Of a DNA stretch of 64,000 bases, positions 1 through 8,744 are shown piece after piece. Position numbers and translations under genes: made by a program. The number at the start of each line of letters is the position of its first letter. The first letter of the stretch is position 1. The notes under the pieces were generated by a model. That model saw nothing but the letters and a program-made list of their open reading frames with translations, did not search any database and was not told where the DNA came from. This stretch comes from Flavobacterium salilacus subsp. salilacus. Its GTDB lineage: Bacteria; Bacteroidota; Bacteroidia; Flavobacteriales; Flavobacteriaceae. The DNA is taken from assembly GCF_004634195.1 (NCBI RefSeq), contig NZ_SKBP01000008.1, forward strand, positions 78,684 to 142,683. The letters are read 5' to 3'.

Positions 1-1
1 T

Positions 2-247
2 ATTGATTTCGACAGGCAGCGTATCATCGGCAACTATATCGTTGACTTCTATGTAAAGACATTAGGGTTAATTATTGAAATAGATGGTTCAAGTCATAAT
101 GATAAAGTAGACTATGATGAAAAACGGGAACTATATCTTTTATCATTAGGTTTAAAAATCTATCGAGTATCAAGCCTACGAATACTACATGACTTAGAAA
201 ATGTAATGACTGAATTGGAAAATTTTATTACTGCAAATTTCGGATAA
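2..247 (+). CDS. DUF559 domain protein, C-terminal part (gene cut by window edge)
   Basis: An open frame runs from the window edge to TAA at 245-247 and gives about 81 residues. The visible part has the features of DUF559, a very-short-patch-repair/restriction-endonuclease-like fold: an IVDFY strand, then LIIEIDGSSH, then a YDEKR..YL helix and a LKIYRVSS strand. The acidic residue in IVDF and the EIDG motif correspond to the PD-(D/E)XK-like core. Family members are usually about 120 residues, so only the N-terminal third is missing. The biochemical role of this family is not settled. The fragment carries no start codon, so nothing can be said about its promoter. Family call is from recognised motifs only. 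Confidence 0.8.
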   Translation: MDFDRQRIIGNYIVDFYVKTLGLIIEIDGSSHNDKVDYDEKRELYLLSLGLKIYRVSSLRILHDLENVMTELENFITANFG

Positions 248-259
248 TTAATGCTATTA

Positions 260-333
260 CCCTCCTTTGGAGGGGTACCCGTTAGGGTGGGGTGGTAAAG
301 AAATTTTATTTATTACCCTTAAAATACCACCCC
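260..333. repeat. Small hairpin repeat downstream of the DUF559 gene
   Basis: A perfect 6-bp stem with a 3-nt loop lies at 260-274 (ccctcc-ttt-ggaggg). The arm ggggtggta (289-297) is matched by taccacccc (325-333). Together they give a compact nested palindromic block between the DUF559 stop and the purT promoter. From memory, similar CCTCC-TTT-GGAGG / GGGTGGGGTGG sequences accompany DUF559 genes in other Bacteroidota; that association was not tested here. It may act as a terminator or be a small repeat element. Confidence 0.55.
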
Positions 334-369
334 GACTTTCAGCCACCCAAATAACCGCCAAAAACTTTG

Positions 370-377
370 TATTTTTG
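370..377 (+). promoter_or_regulatory. -7 box of purT promoter
   Basis: TATTTTTG matches the Bacteroidota -7 consensus TAnnTTTG. No TTG stands at the usual -33 distance. The box places the transcript start near 383, so translation must begin at the ATG at 397 and not at the in-frame TTG at 367. Confidence 0.6.
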
Positions 378-396
378 CCGTTCAAACAACAACACA

Positions 397-1563
397 ATGA
401 ACAAAAAGATACTTTTATTAGGCTCCGGCGAGCTGGGTAAAGAATTTGTAATTGCTGCGCAACGCATAGGGCAAACCGTTATAGCAGTAGATAGTTATGA
501 AAATGCTCCTGCCATGCAGGTAGCAAATGGGTATGAAGTAATTAATATGCTGGACGGTGATGCGCTGGATGCCATTGTTGCAAAACACCAACCCGATTTT
601 ATTGTTCCTGAAATAGAAGCGATACGTACTGAACGTTTTTACGATTATGAAAAGCAGGGTATAACCGTAGTACCATCGGCAAAGGCGGCTAACTTTACTA
701 TGAACCGTAAAGCCATTCGCGACCTTGCCGCTAAAGATTTAGGACTTCGCACTGCTAATTACCGCTATGCTACCTCGGCAGAGGAACTGCAAAAAGCCGT
801 TGAGGAAGTGGGAATGCCCTGCGTGGTAAAACCCTTAATGTCGTCATCAGGCAAAGGGCAATCTACCATAAAAACTGAAAGTGATATTGAAAAAGCCTGG
901 AACTACGCCGTACAGGGTTCGCGCGGTGATGTAGTAGAGGTAATAGTTGAAGCATTTGTAAATTTCCATTCAGAAATTACATTACTTACTGTTACACAAA
1001 ATAACAACCCCACACTATTCTGTTCGCCTATAGGGCACAGGCAGGAACGTGGCGATTATCAGGAAAGCTGGCAGCCTGCAAAAGTATCGGATGCCGATAT
1101 TGCCGAAGCTCAGGATATGGCGCGCAGAGTAACCGAAGCATTGGGCGGGGCAGGAATTTTTGGTGTAGAATTTTTCTTAACCGATGAAGGGGTATATTTC
1201 TCCGAACTATCGCCAAGACCGCATGATACAGGAATGGTAACCCTGGCGGGGACACAAAATTTTAATGAGTTTGAGCTGCACCTGCGTGCTATATTAAGCC
1301 TGCCTATAGCCGAGATTACTTTAGAAAAAGCCGGGGCAAGTGCTGTTATATTAGCTTCTGAAAACAGTAACAGTCCAAGCTACACAGGTTTTGATAAAAT
1401 AGCAGCATTACCCAAAACAGACTTTAGGATATTTGGAAAGCCAACATCGCGCCCCTACCGCCGTATGGGGGTAGCTTTAACCTATGACACTTTAGACACT
1501 TCTATTGAAAGTGTAGTACAAAAAGCCAAGGAAGCCGCAGCTTTAGTTACAGTTTTAAGCTAA
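397..1563 (+). CDS. purT: Formate-dependent phosphoribosylglycinamide formyltransferase (GAR transformylase 2)
   Basis: ATP-grasp enzyme that makes formyl-GAR from GAR, formate and ATP in cytosolic purine synthesis, without a folate cofactor. The protein is 388 aa, close to the usual ~390. It opens with a Rossmann-like [11 protein letters not shown] loop. It then has the PurK/PurT-like ATP-grasp core ([14 protein letters not shown]) and the metal/ATP-binding [21 protein letters not shown] motif. The ATG at 397 is chosen because a -7 box at 370-377 lies inside the longer reading frame. It is monocistronic as far as can be seen, with a second promoter-like signal after its stop. The motif content separates it from PurK, so the assignment is secure. 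Confidence 0.96.
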   Translation: MNKKILLLGSGELGKEFVIAAQRIGQTVIAVDSYENAPAMQVANGYEVINMLDGDALDAIVAKHQPDFIVPEIEAIRTERFYDYEKQGITVVPSAKAANFTMNRKAIRDLAAKDLGLRTANYRYATSAEELQKAVEEVGMPCVVKPLMSSSGKGQSTIKTESDIEKAWNYAVQGSRGDVVEVIVEAFVNFHSEITLLTVTQNNNPTLFCSPIGHRQERGDYQESWQPAKVSDADIAEAQDMARRVTEALGGAGIFGVEFFLTDEGVYFSELSPRPHDTGMVTLAGTQNFNEFELHLRAILSLPIAEITLEKAGASAVILASENSNSPSYTGFDKIAALPKTDFRIFGKPTSRPYRRMGVALTYDTLDTSIESVVQKAKEAAALVTVLS

Positions 1564-1586
1564 ATTATTTTATAACAGGTATTTGT

Positions 1587-1615
1587 TTGTTGTTTCATAA
1601 AAAATATTATTTTTA
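1587..1615 (+). promoter_or_regulatory. Promoter of the DUF4878-like lipoprotein gene
   Basis: TTG at 1587-1589, 18 nt spacing, then TATTTTTA at 1608-1615, one mismatch from TAnnTTTG. The ATG follows 25 nt downstream at 1641. Confidence 0.5.
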
Positions 1616-1640
1616 CCCGAAACACTAACAATCGATTATT

Positions 1641-2165
1641 ATGAAAAAATCTTTTAACAAAAGAAATCCGTTAATGCTGTTTGTAGCATTATTATCTATG
1701 AGTATGTTCGTTTCTTGTTCCGAAAACGGCCCTGAAAAAGTTGCCAAAAATTTCCTTGAACTTACCAGTAAAGGTGAGTTTGAAAAAGCAAAAGAATATT
1801 GTGATGAAGATACTGCCGCTCTTTTGACTATGGCTGAATCATTGGGCGGAAAAATGAAAGAAGAAATGAAAGATAAAAATGTAGAAATTAAAATTCTTTC
1901 ATCTGAAATTAATGAAGAAGGTAATAAGGCAACTGTAAAATATACTGAATCAACAGAGGGTGAAGAAAGTGCATCCGGTGAAAAATCTATCGATCTTGTA
2001 AAAATAGATGACGACTGGAAAGTGAGCATGGATAAAGAAGGTATGAAAAAAGAAGACGGCGGTATGATGCCGCCACCACCACCTGCTGATATGGAGACCA
2101 TGGACAGTATAGAGAATGGTGATGTTATGGAAGAGGAAATGATACAGGAAGAAAGCGCAGAATAG
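1641..2165 (+). CDS. Lipoprotein with DUF4878-like domain
   Basis: 174 aa. Residues 1-26 form a lipoprotein signal with lipobox ending in Cys26 (MFVSC). The next ~85 residues (GPEKVAKNFLELTSKGEFEKAKEYC...) read like DUF4878, a small NTF2-like/cystatin-like fold common in Bacteroidota lipoproteins. After about residue 130 the chain becomes low-complexity: a proline run (MMPPPPPAD) and then a Met/Glu-rich acidic tail. It probably sits in the periplasm or on the outer membrane. Function is unknown. It has its own promoter-like element. The downstream amidase-like gene starts only 18 nt after its stop, so the two are probably co-transcribed. Confidence 0.75.
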   Translation: MKKSFNKRNPLMLFVALLSMSMFVSCSENGPEKVAKNFLELTSKGEFEKAKEYCDEDTAALLTMAESLGGKMKEEMKDKNVEIKILSSEINEEGNKATVKYTESTEGEESASGEKSIDLVKIDDDWKVSMDKEGMKKEDGGMMPPPPPADMETMDSIENGDVMEEEMIQEESAE

Positions 2166-2186
2166 TGCTGTAAATAAACTACTGTG

Positions 2187-2879
2187 ATGTATATGAAAAA
2201 GCACTATCAAACGAAAAGAATATTCTTTTTTTTGATAATGCTTTTCTTTTTTTTATTTGGCGGGTATAAGCTGTTTTTCTATTTTGACCATCAATCTGAA
2301 ATTAGTGAGCAATTAAAAAACAGAGAAGTAACCCGACTTACTAAGGATGAATTGTCCCTTATTAAAGAAGGCGATTTTATACTGCGCAGAGGTTTTGGTT
2401 TTTTTAGCGATTATGTTTCTAAAAACCTTAACGATGGTCCTGTAATAGATGTTACCCACGCAGGTATCATAACAAAACAAAATGATACGCTGTTTGTTAT
2501 TCATTCGCTTTCATCTGACGTTAGCGCTATTGACGGTGTACAAAAACAGACATTAAGCGACTTTCTCCTATACTCTGCTCCACATAAAATTATTGTTACC
2601 CGGTTAAAAAATGCCGACAGTATATGCTGTAAAAATATTGCTGAAAGGGCTAATTATTATTTGGAGCGCAAAATTCCTTTCGACCATCATGGAAATTATG
2701 ATGATGATAAAGAGTTGTATTGTACTGAAATGATATGGCAAATATTAGAAACAGATTTAAAAGTTGTACATCTGCCTACTGATACTGATGCCCGTAAAAA
2801 GCTTTTCTACTCTATGATGCCAATGTATAATACTAAATATTTTGATATTATCATCAATCAATATCAAGATACGCAATAG
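2187..2879 (+). CDS. YiiX-like permuted papain-fold (NlpC/P60-type) hydrolase
   Basis: About 230 aa with an N-terminal membrane anchor (hydrophobic residues ~13-30). A permuted papain-like domain follows, as in YiiX/YebB (peptidase C92/DUF830). The family pattern is visible: IKEGDFILRRG opens the domain, THAGII carries the catalytic His, and ELYCTEMIWQ carries the catalytic Cys. In related proteins this fold cleaves peptide, amide or lipid ester bonds; the substrate here is unknown. GTG 2184, ATG 2187 and ATG 2193 are all possible starts; 2187 is given as the first ATG. It follows a lipoprotein gene by 18 nt and probably shares its transcript. A cell-envelope role is inferred from the anchor and this neighbour. 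Confidence 0.75.
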   Translation: MYMKKHYQTKRIFFFLIMLFFFLFGGYKLFFYFDHQSEISEQLKNREVTRLTKDELSLIKEGDFILRRGFGFFSDYVSKNLNDGPVIDVTHAGIITKQNDTLFVIHSLSSDVSAIDGVQKQTLSDFLLYSAPHKIIVTRLKNADSICCKNIAERANYYLERKIPFDHHGNYDDDKELYCTEMIWQILETDLKVVHLPTDTDARKKLFYSMMPMYNTKYFDIIINQYQDTQ

Positions 2880-3031
2880 AAATAGTATTCTCTTCACCTT
2901 TTTTTCAAATTAAAATATCACTACCTCAAAAAAAGGGGCTTTTCTTTGTGAATTTGCAAAAAATGCAGCTTTACAACCTGTTGCAGGCGTATTTTGTAAT
3001 TTTATAAAGATTTTTTTCTTCAATTAATATC

Positions 3032-3039
3032 TATTTTTG
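3032..3039 (+). promoter_or_regulatory. -7 box upstream of the response regulator gene
   Basis: TATTTTTG fits TAnnTTTG and lies 21 nt before the ATG at 3061. No TTG is seen at the -33 position, so the promoter may be weak or activator-dependent. Confidence 0.5.
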
Positions 3040-3060
3040 TAGTTATTACCTAAATAAAGC

Positions 3061-3735
3061 ATGAATATTTTAGTTGTTGAAGATGAGCCAAACCTATTGT
3101 CGATAATCCGAAAAGGACTATCGGAAAAAAACTATGAGGTAAGTGCCGCACTTGATGGCACAACTGCAATGGACATGATAGGCAATAATAGTTTTGATGT
3201 TATTGTGCTCGATATAATGTTACCTGATATTAACGGTATCGAAATATGCAGAAAACTACGAAGCAGTCACAATTATACCCCCATACTTTTACTTACCGCA
3301 TTGAGCACAACAGAAAACGTGGTGGCAGGGCTAAATGCGGGAGCTGATGACTATATGGCTAAACCTTTTAAGTTTACGGAACTTGAAGCCCGGATAAAGG
3401 CATTGGCTCGCAGAGCAGGACAAGTACAAAAACCCGCCGAAATAATTGAAATAGATGATCTTGTAATAGACAGACGGGCTAAAAAAGTGCAACGGAACGA
3501 TCAAGAAATTCCTCTTACAGCAAAAGAGTTTAAATTGTTATATTATTTATCCAAAAACACAGGGATAACGCTTTCGCGCCAAAAAATACTTGACAATGTA
3601 TGGAATATAAATTTTGATATGAATACAAATGTTGTGGATGTGTATATTAACTACCTGCGAAAAAAAATAGATAAACCTTATAATAAAAAACTGATACACA
3701 CCATAAAAGGGCTGGGATATGTTATAAAACCATGA
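3061..3735 (+). CDS. OmpR/PhoB-family response regulator
   Basis: 224 aa transcription regulator with a receiver domain (1-~118) and a C-terminal winged-helix DNA-binding domain (~128-224). The receiver has all phosphorylation residues: acidic pocket E7/D8, phospho-acceptor D51 (VLDIMLP), switch T79 (LLLTA) and K101 (AKPF). The effector shows ..LTAKEFKLLYYL.. and the terminal HTIKGLGYVI hairpin of the OmpR class. Its last codons overlap the kinase gene by 4 nt (ATGA), so the two are translationally coupled. The regulon is not predictable from sequence. The next genes (stress protein, bestrophin channel) lie about 100 nt downstream of the pair and could be targets, but that is inference. Confidence 0.93.
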   Translation: MNILVVEDEPNLLSIIRKGLSEKNYEVSAALDGTTAMDMIGNNSFDVIVLDIMLPDINGIEICRKLRSSHNYTPILLLTALSTTENVVAGLNAGADDYMAKPFKFTELEARIKALARRAGQVQKPAEIIEIDDLVIDRRAKKVQRNDQEIPLTAKEFKLLYYLSKNTGITLSRQKILDNVWNINFDMNTNVVDVYINYLRKKIDKPYNKKLIHTIKGLGYVIKP

Positions 3736-5099
3736 AGATAAAAACCAAAATAGCCATTACCTATGTTACCCTCTCGGTATTCAGCACCCTGTTATTATGC
3801 ATAATAGTTTTTTATCTGTTCAAACAAAACAATCAATACTACTTTTTAAAAAGATTACAGGACAGGGCTAAAATAGTTGCCTCCATTCACTATCAGAATG
3901 ACACTATTAAGGCAGAATATTATCGGGAGCTTAAAGCAAACGGGCTTGAGGAGCTTATTGATGAACACGAGTATGTATTAAAGGTAAATGGTAATCATAA
4001 TTTCGAATATAATACCAAGTTGCAACTGCCTCCTGAATTTTATTCGGAAGTAATGAAAAATGGTAAAGGATGGCTGGAAGAAGATAACGAACATTTTTAC
4101 GGGCAAATATTTGATGAGAACGGACAAAAGTATATGGTTATCATCAGTGCTTATGACAGGCGGGGCAATACCAGCAGTATTTATATTACGCGTATTATGC
4201 TCATCGGTACTGCATGCTTTGTAATTCTGGCTTACTTTTTAGGAAGGTTTTTTGCCAGAAGGGTTATCAATCCTGTATCGCAAATTACAGATGAGGTAAA
4301 TCGCATCAGTGCTTCCAATCTTCACAACCGATTGTCATACAACAACAATACTGATGAGATTGCCAACCTTACGCGAACTTTTAATGATATGCTCGACCGA
4401 TTGGAAACCTCTTTTGAGTTGCAGGCAAATTTTATAAACAACGCATCGCATGAACTAAAAACTCCTATTACCACCATTATAGCAGAGACTGAAATAGCAT
4501 TGCTTAAAGAACGAAATCCTGTGGAATACATAGCTTCTCTCGAAAATATAAACAAACAGGCTAACCGATTGGGTAACCTTACCGAAAGTCTTTTAAAGCT
4601 TACCCAAACCGGGTATGATGGTAAAAAACAGGTACAGGATATTGTAAGGATAGATGAATTGCTTTTGGATGTAAAATGCGATCTTGACAGGTTGTACCCT
4701 AACAACAGGGTTACTATAAAACTTAATGATATACCCGAAGATGAGCACTTACTAATGCTGCCTTGTAACAGACCTCTTTTGGAGCTGGCAATAGGCAACA
4801 TTATATCTAACGGGGTTAAATATTCTGATAACGAAGAGGTTTTTGTATCACTTTCCGCTAATCGGACAAAAATTAAAATTACCATAACTGATATCGGCAT
4901 CGGGATACCTCCGGAAGATATTCCTTACCTTTACGAACCCTTCTTTCGGGGTAAAAAAGCATCGCAATATATCGGGTATGGCTTAGGTCTTCCGCTCGCA
5001 ATGAAAATTATCCGTATGCACAATGGTGACCTTACCATTAAGTCTGAACCTGAAAAAGGTACTGTTGTTAATATTACTTTCAATAAAGAGCAATATTAA
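3732..5099 (+). CDS. Sensor histidine kinase (HAMP, HisKA, HATPase)
   Basis: 455 aa inner-membrane kinase. TM1 lies at ~8-28 and TM2 at ~154-175, enclosing a ~125-residue periplasmic sensor region. A HAMP linker (..RRVINPVSQITDEVNRIS..) follows. The HisKA helix has phospho-acceptor H240 in NNASHELKTPIT. The ATPase domain has an N box (GNIISNGVKYS), G1 box (DIGIGIPP) and G2 box (GYGLGLPLA). It is the cognate partner of the overlapping response regulator. The periplasmic domain has no recognisable ligand-binding motif, so the signal is unknown. All catalytic motifs are intact. Confidence 0.94.
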   Translation: MKIKTKIAITYVTLSVFSTLLLCIIVFYLFKQNNQYYFLKRLQDRAKIVASIHYQNDTIKAEYYRELKANGLEELIDEHEYVLKVNGNHNFEYNTKLQLPPEFYSEVMKNGKGWLEEDNEHFYGQIFDENGQKYMVIISAYDRRGNTSSIYITRIMLIGTACFVILAYFLGRFFARRVINPVSQITDEVNRISASNLHNRLSYNNNTDEIANLTRTFNDMLDRLETSFELQANFINNASHELKTPITTIIAETEIALLKERNPVEYIASLENINKQANRLGNLTESLLKLTQTGYDGKKQVQDIVRIDELLLDVKCDLDRLYPNNRVTIKLNDIPEDEHLLMLPCNRPLLELAIGNIISNGVKYSDNEEVFVSLSANRTKIKITITDIGIGIPPEDIPYLYEPFFRGKKASQYIGYGLGLPLAMKIIRMHNGDLTIKSEPEKGTVVNITFNKEQY

Positions 5100-5201
5100 A
5101 AATTCTAATCCGAATTCTAATAAAATTCTAATTTTAAATTAAGCCCTCTCTAATGTGGAGGCAATTACTTTGTGGTACTAATTTTTTAAAAAGTATGTAC
5201 C

Positions 5202-5927
5202 ATGAAAAATATTTTAATACCTACTATACTGGAAGCTGATACTGTTTGCGCAGTTAAAACAGCCATAAGGCATACTGACAACAATAGTTGTTCCATAACC
5301 TTAATGCTGCTTCATGAAGTAACAGAGTGCTATTCCTCACTATATGTATTAAGCCATACCAAATCTACCATTACAAAAGCCCAAAACGAAGTGCTAAAAG
5401 AGTGCAGGGAACTGGTAAACGCTACCGAAAACTGCACATTAGCCCTGCATAACCAATACGGACTGTCGCGCCCGATATTAAAAAACCTTATCGAACACCT
5501 GTCGATAGATATAATACTACTTTGTGAATCGTATAAAACCGATCAAAACAAAATACATTGTTTTTGCAATAAACTACTGTTAAACAGTAAATATACCATA
5601 TTACATCTTGGTACTCAGGTAAAAGAATCCCGTTTTAGTAAAGCCTTATACCTGCAAAATTCTTACAGCCCTTTGGGCGTACAGGAACTACAGGAAAAAA
5701 TAAAAGGACGCTTTAAATTTCAAATCGTTAGCCAGGCAGAGATAGAAGAGCAGGAAAACGATAAAATTGCCGAAATGATTTTGAATGTAATCAATAAAAA
5801 TGGCATTGATCTGGTAGTGCATACCAGAAAATCCAAACAAAAAATATCAGGAAAAAAGAATGATAAAAAACAGATAACCGATGTTATAGGGTTACCCGTA
5901 TTATCATTTTGCGAAGAATCCGTATAA
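5202..5927 (+). CDS. Universal stress protein-like protein, two degenerate halves
   Basis: 241 aa cytosolic protein. The N-terminus (MKNILIPTILEADTVCAVKTAI) is the first strand and helix of a USP fold. A second weaker half starts near residue 145 (FSKALYLQNSYSPLGVQEL) and ends with DVIGLPVLSF, the position of the last USP strand. The usual ATP-binding G-x2-G-x9-G(S/T) signature is not seen in either half, so nucleotide binding is doubtful. The next gene, a bestrophin-like channel, starts 11 nt after its stop, which indicates co-transcription. Tandem USP-like proteins of this size are common in flavobacteria. Function is inferred by fold only. Confidence 0.65.
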   Translation: MKNILIPTILEADTVCAVKTAIRHTDNNSCSITLMLLHEVTECYSSLYVLSHTKSTITKAQNEVLKECRELVNATENCTLALHNQYGLSRPILKNLIEHLSIDIILLCESYKTDQNKIHCFCNKLLLNSKYTILHLGTQVKESRFSKALYLQNSYSPLGVQELQEKIKGRFKFQIVSQAEIEEQENDKIAEMILNVINKNGIDLVVHTRKSKQKISGKKNDKKQITDVIGLPVLSFCEESV

Positions 5928-5938
5928 AAAATAAAAGT

Positions 5939-6889
5939 ATGTTACTAAAGAAAAAAATACCCATGAAGTATGTATTGGGGAAAATTAAATACGAGTTAAT
6001 ACTCGTATTCCTCTATACTATTGCTTTCGAAATCACACACCACTATCAGAATGGGTTTGATATCGATATACCTATTGCCATTCCCACCATAATAGGTACT
6101 ATTATATCGTTACTGCTTGCATTTAAAAGTAATCAGGCTTATGACAGATGGTGGGAAGCCCGGATAGTGTGGGGCGCTATTGTAAATGACTCCCGAACGC
6201 TGATAAGGCAGATAATTGCATTTTATGAAGACCCTGATTTTTCAGTTAAGGCAAGTGAGTTTAAAGAACGGTTTGCAAAAAGACAGGCAGCATGGTGTTA
6301 CAGCCTTAGCCAATCTCTGCGTGAAAAAGATCCTTTAAAACCTATCAAAGGCTTAGTATCCGAAGAAGATTTTCGCTTTGTAAAAAACCATAAGCATGTA
6401 CCCAATGCCCTGCTTATGCTACATGCCAAAGACCTGAAGGAAGGCAATAATGAAGGAAAGCTAAATCCTTACCAACAAGTAGAAATCGATAAAACCCTTA
6501 CCCGCCTTTGTGATTCTATGGGTAAATGTGAGCGTATTAAAAACACGGTTTTCCCTACTACTTACAGTATGTACATCCGTTTTACTTTATGCCTGTTTAT
6601 TATGCTTTTACCTTTTGGGCTGGCAGATTTTTTGGGCTGGTTGCAAATACCACTGGTAACTACTATAGCTGCGGCATTTTTTTTAATCGAAAAAATGGCT
6701 ATACACCTTCAGGATCCGTTTGAAAACAGACCTACGGACACCCCGATGATAACAATATCATCTACGATAGAAAAAAACCTGTTACAAATGGTTAATGAGT
6801 ATCGCGATGAATTTATTTCTGATGCTACAGCAGTAAGCGACAATGTTAAAAGTATAGAACCTGTAAATCATTCTTATTTCGTTTTGTAA
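5939..6889 (+). CDS. Bestrophin-like anion channel family protein
   Basis: 316 aa from the ATG at 5939. The region FKSNQAYDRWWEARIVWGAIVNDSRTLIRQ is the hallmark of the bestrophin/UPF0187 family: the neck and first helix of a pentameric channel. Hydrophobic segments lie at ~13-30, ~43-62 and, near the C-terminus, at ~220-265, matching the four-helix bestrophin plan. The late motif IHLQDPFENRPTDTPM is also typical. Bacterial homologues form cation- or anion-selective channels in the inner membrane; the ion here is not predictable. It is paired with a USP-like gene 11 nt upstream. A longer in-frame start (TTG 5909) overlaps that gene and is less likely. Confidence 0.9.
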   Translation: MLLKKKIPMKYVLGKIKYELILVFLYTIAFEITHHYQNGFDIDIPIAIPTIIGTIISLLLAFKSNQAYDRWWEARIVWGAIVNDSRTLIRQIIAFYEDPDFSVKASEFKERFAKRQAAWCYSLSQSLREKDPLKPIKGLVSEEDFRFVKNHKHVPNALLMLHAKDLKEGNNEGKLNPYQQVEIDKTLTRLCDSMGKCERIKNTVFPTTYSMYIRFTLCLFIMLLPFGLADFLGWLQIPLVTTIAAAFFLIEKMAIHLQDPFENRPTDTPMITISSTIEKNLLQMVNEYRDEFISDATAVSDNVKSIEPVNHSYFVL

Positions 6890-6947
6890 TTGTTTACTAA
6901 TGTTTTAAACCGCCTTCATCCCCTTCTGTGAGCGTGTTTATAACTGA

Positions 6948-6973
6948 AAAAAGCTGCCTTAGGGCAGCTTTTT
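6948..6973. terminator. Bidirectional intrinsic terminator between bestrophin gene and 543-aa membrane protein gene
   Basis: An 11-bp stem (6948-6958 aaaaagctgcc / 6963-6973 ggcagcttttt) with a 4-nt loop and T runs on both strands. It sits between two convergent genes. Confidence 0.85.
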
Positions 6974-6992
6974 GTACTATTAAACCATTTGT

Positions 6993-8624
6993 TTATTTCT
7001 TATCTCCCAAGTTAAGATTATCAAACGTAGAAACGTTAATTACCTGCTCTGCATCAACATCAAAAGAAATACTTATGCTGTCGCCTGCTGCCGTTACCGG
7101 CAACTCATTGGAAAGTTGCGACGAACCTACAAATATTTTTGGTGAACCTTCAACGGTAAAGTAGTAAAAACTGTTACCGTTTTTAATATCACTCTGTATT
7201 CTCTGTACCACTGTGGCAAGTGTTTTCCTGTCACTAACGGCGTTCGGGTCAATACGGTTATCTGCCATATTATATACATTTTTAAAAGCCATCATGGTTT
7301 CATTCATCGTGTTACCCACACCCACTATGGTATAATCGCTAATAGCCACCATAGCATACATTTTTACAAGTCCGCCACCATCTTTTAAAGTCATAACATA
7401 GGTAGGAATATTGTTGATGGTATAAGGCACAGGCATTGAAGCAGTATAGCCTTTTTCCTGTACTTTACCCTCTGCCGATCGTTGCGCGGCATACTCGGTT
7501 GCACCGCTTTGGTGGTAGTAGGTTGTTTGTTTAGTACGGGTATCTACCAGTACAAACCCTACTGCGCTCTCATCCTTACCTACAGAGGTAAGCCCTGTGT
7601 ACCAATAGGGTTTACCATCTTCGCCATATACCAGTGTAAGCCCTTCGGTAATTTGCAGTTTGTTTTCGTTGGCAAAATTCCAGTAACCGTGTACATATTC
7701 ACCCCAGTCATTTAGCTGGTTTTCTATAAATTCCTGCGGTTGTATTCTATCCACCCAGTCAGGGGTTTCAGTTATGCTATACTCCTGTATTACTCCCGTT
7801 TGTGCATCCAAAACTACTGTACCGGTGGCATTGTTACCGCCAAAACCTACTTCTTTTTTGTATTTGGTTACTACCCAGTACGGGTTGCCTTCATCATCAA
7901 TTTCAAAAGTATAATCTTCAAGTCCAGTAGTTGCATAACCGTTGAAATAAAGGTAACGCTCCATCTGGCTCATAAAAAAAGCCTCGCTTTGGTATTTAAT
8001 TTTTAATGGTTTCCCGTTAAGGGATTGTACCAGCTTCACATCGCGCTCATTGGTAGCCGAAACCAGCACATAGCCATCTGTCCCCTCGCTGTTATTAAGC
8101 CATTTGAAAAAGCCCGTGTGCAACAGCGGAGCTACCCAGTATAGCTCATTGTTCACTTTTTGAATGGTAAAATGTCCTAACTCTGCTTTACTGCCCAAAG
8201 CAGGGTCTGACCCTAATATTTTCTCACCCAACAGGTAGGCAAGGTTTTCATCTACCACACGCACTTTATTTATTGCCAGTGGCGCAATGTGATTGGATAT
8301 TTCTTTGCCGTCTTTTACCTCGCCAATAAGTCCTCTGTAAGCCTGACTGTGAAACATGGGAGAACTGGTAACCAATGGTACTAATGTAACATAGGCTATG
8401 AGTAAAAATACAACAAGCCATAAAAAACGATGTACCCGAGTAAATTTGAAGTTTGCTTTATTACTTTTAGCCTCTATACGCGTGGTAAGTAAAATTCCTG
8501 TAATGATGAGTAATAACAGGGCAAAAGGAAGCCCTATAAAACCATAGTTGAGAACAGGATGGGCAAAATAAAATATTATAAAAGCTAAAAAAGCAAGAAT
8601 TATTACAGCTACAGATTTTTTCAT
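6993..8624 (-). CDS. Membrane protein of unknown function with large extracytoplasmic domain
   Basis: 543 aa. Three hydrophobic helices lie near the N-terminus (~5-23, ~27-47, ~68-88), followed by about 450 residues probably outside the membrane. The soluble part repeats a short theme: NELYWVAPL near 160, GNPYWVVTKYKK near 250 and GKPYWYTGLTSVGKDES near 350. The last two are each followed by a TGxVxxD or AVGFVLVDxRT strand. This suggests tandem beta-rich modules that resemble one another. No catalytic motif was recognised. It is convergent with the bestrophin gene and divergent from fabD; TACCTTTA at 8653-8660 on the minus strand is a weak -7-like box. Function is not known to me. Confidence 0.7.
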   Translation of the reverse strand: MKKSVAVIILAFLAFIIFYFAHPVLNYGFIGLPFALLLLIITGILLTTRIEAKSNKANFKFTRVHRFLWLVVFLLIAYVTLVPLVTSSPMFHSQAYRGLIGEVKDGKEISNHIAPLAINKVRVVDENLAYLLGEKILGSDPALGSKAELGHFTIQKVNNELYWVAPLLHTGFFKWLNNSEGTDGYVLVSATNERDVKLVQSLNGKPLKIKYQSEAFFMSQMERYLYFNGYATTGLEDYTFEIDDEGNPYWVVTKYKKEVGFGGNNATGTVVLDAQTGVIQEYSITETPDWVDRIQPQEFIENQLNDWGEYVHGYWNFANENKLQITEGLTLVYGEDGKPYWYTGLTSVGKDESAVGFVLVDTRTKQTTYYHQSGATEYAAQRSAEGKVQEKGYTASMPVPYTINNIPTYVMTLKDGGGLVKMYAMVAISDYTIVGVGNTMNETMMAFKNVYNMADNRIDPNAVSDRKTLATVVQRIQSDIKNGNSFYYFTVEGSPKIFVGSSQLSNELPVTAAGDSISISFDVDAEQVINVSTFDNLNLGDKK

Positions 8625-8687
8625 AAATATTATTGTTTGCCTTATAGGTATATAAAGGTACGATAATGTTACATAAAAGCCTAAAAG

Positions 8688-8717
8688 TTGGTACTGCTGT
8701 AAAATTAGTTATTTTTG
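8688..8717 (+). promoter_or_regulatory. fabD promoter
   Basis: TTG at 8688-8690, 19 nt, then TATTTTTG at 8710-8717: a full match to the Bacteroidota TTG-N19-TAnnTTTG promoter. It fixes the translation start at ATG 8745. Confidence 0.75.
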
Positions 8718-8744
8718 CTGTTGCAAACTAAACTGAAACAAATT

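Noticed and set aside
367..396. Longer purT reading frame from TTG 367
   Set aside because: The -7 box at 370-377 lies inside it, so transcription starts later; ATG 397 gives the normal PurT N-terminus.
6928..7164. Reading frame antisense to the 543-aa membrane protein gene
   Set aside because: It runs through the terminator hairpin and opposite a clear gene; it is a shadow frame.
8715..8744. Longer fabD reading frame from TTG 8715
   Set aside because: The start overlaps the -7 box of the TTG-N19-TATTTTTG promoter; ATG 8745 is followed by the normal FabD N-terminus.
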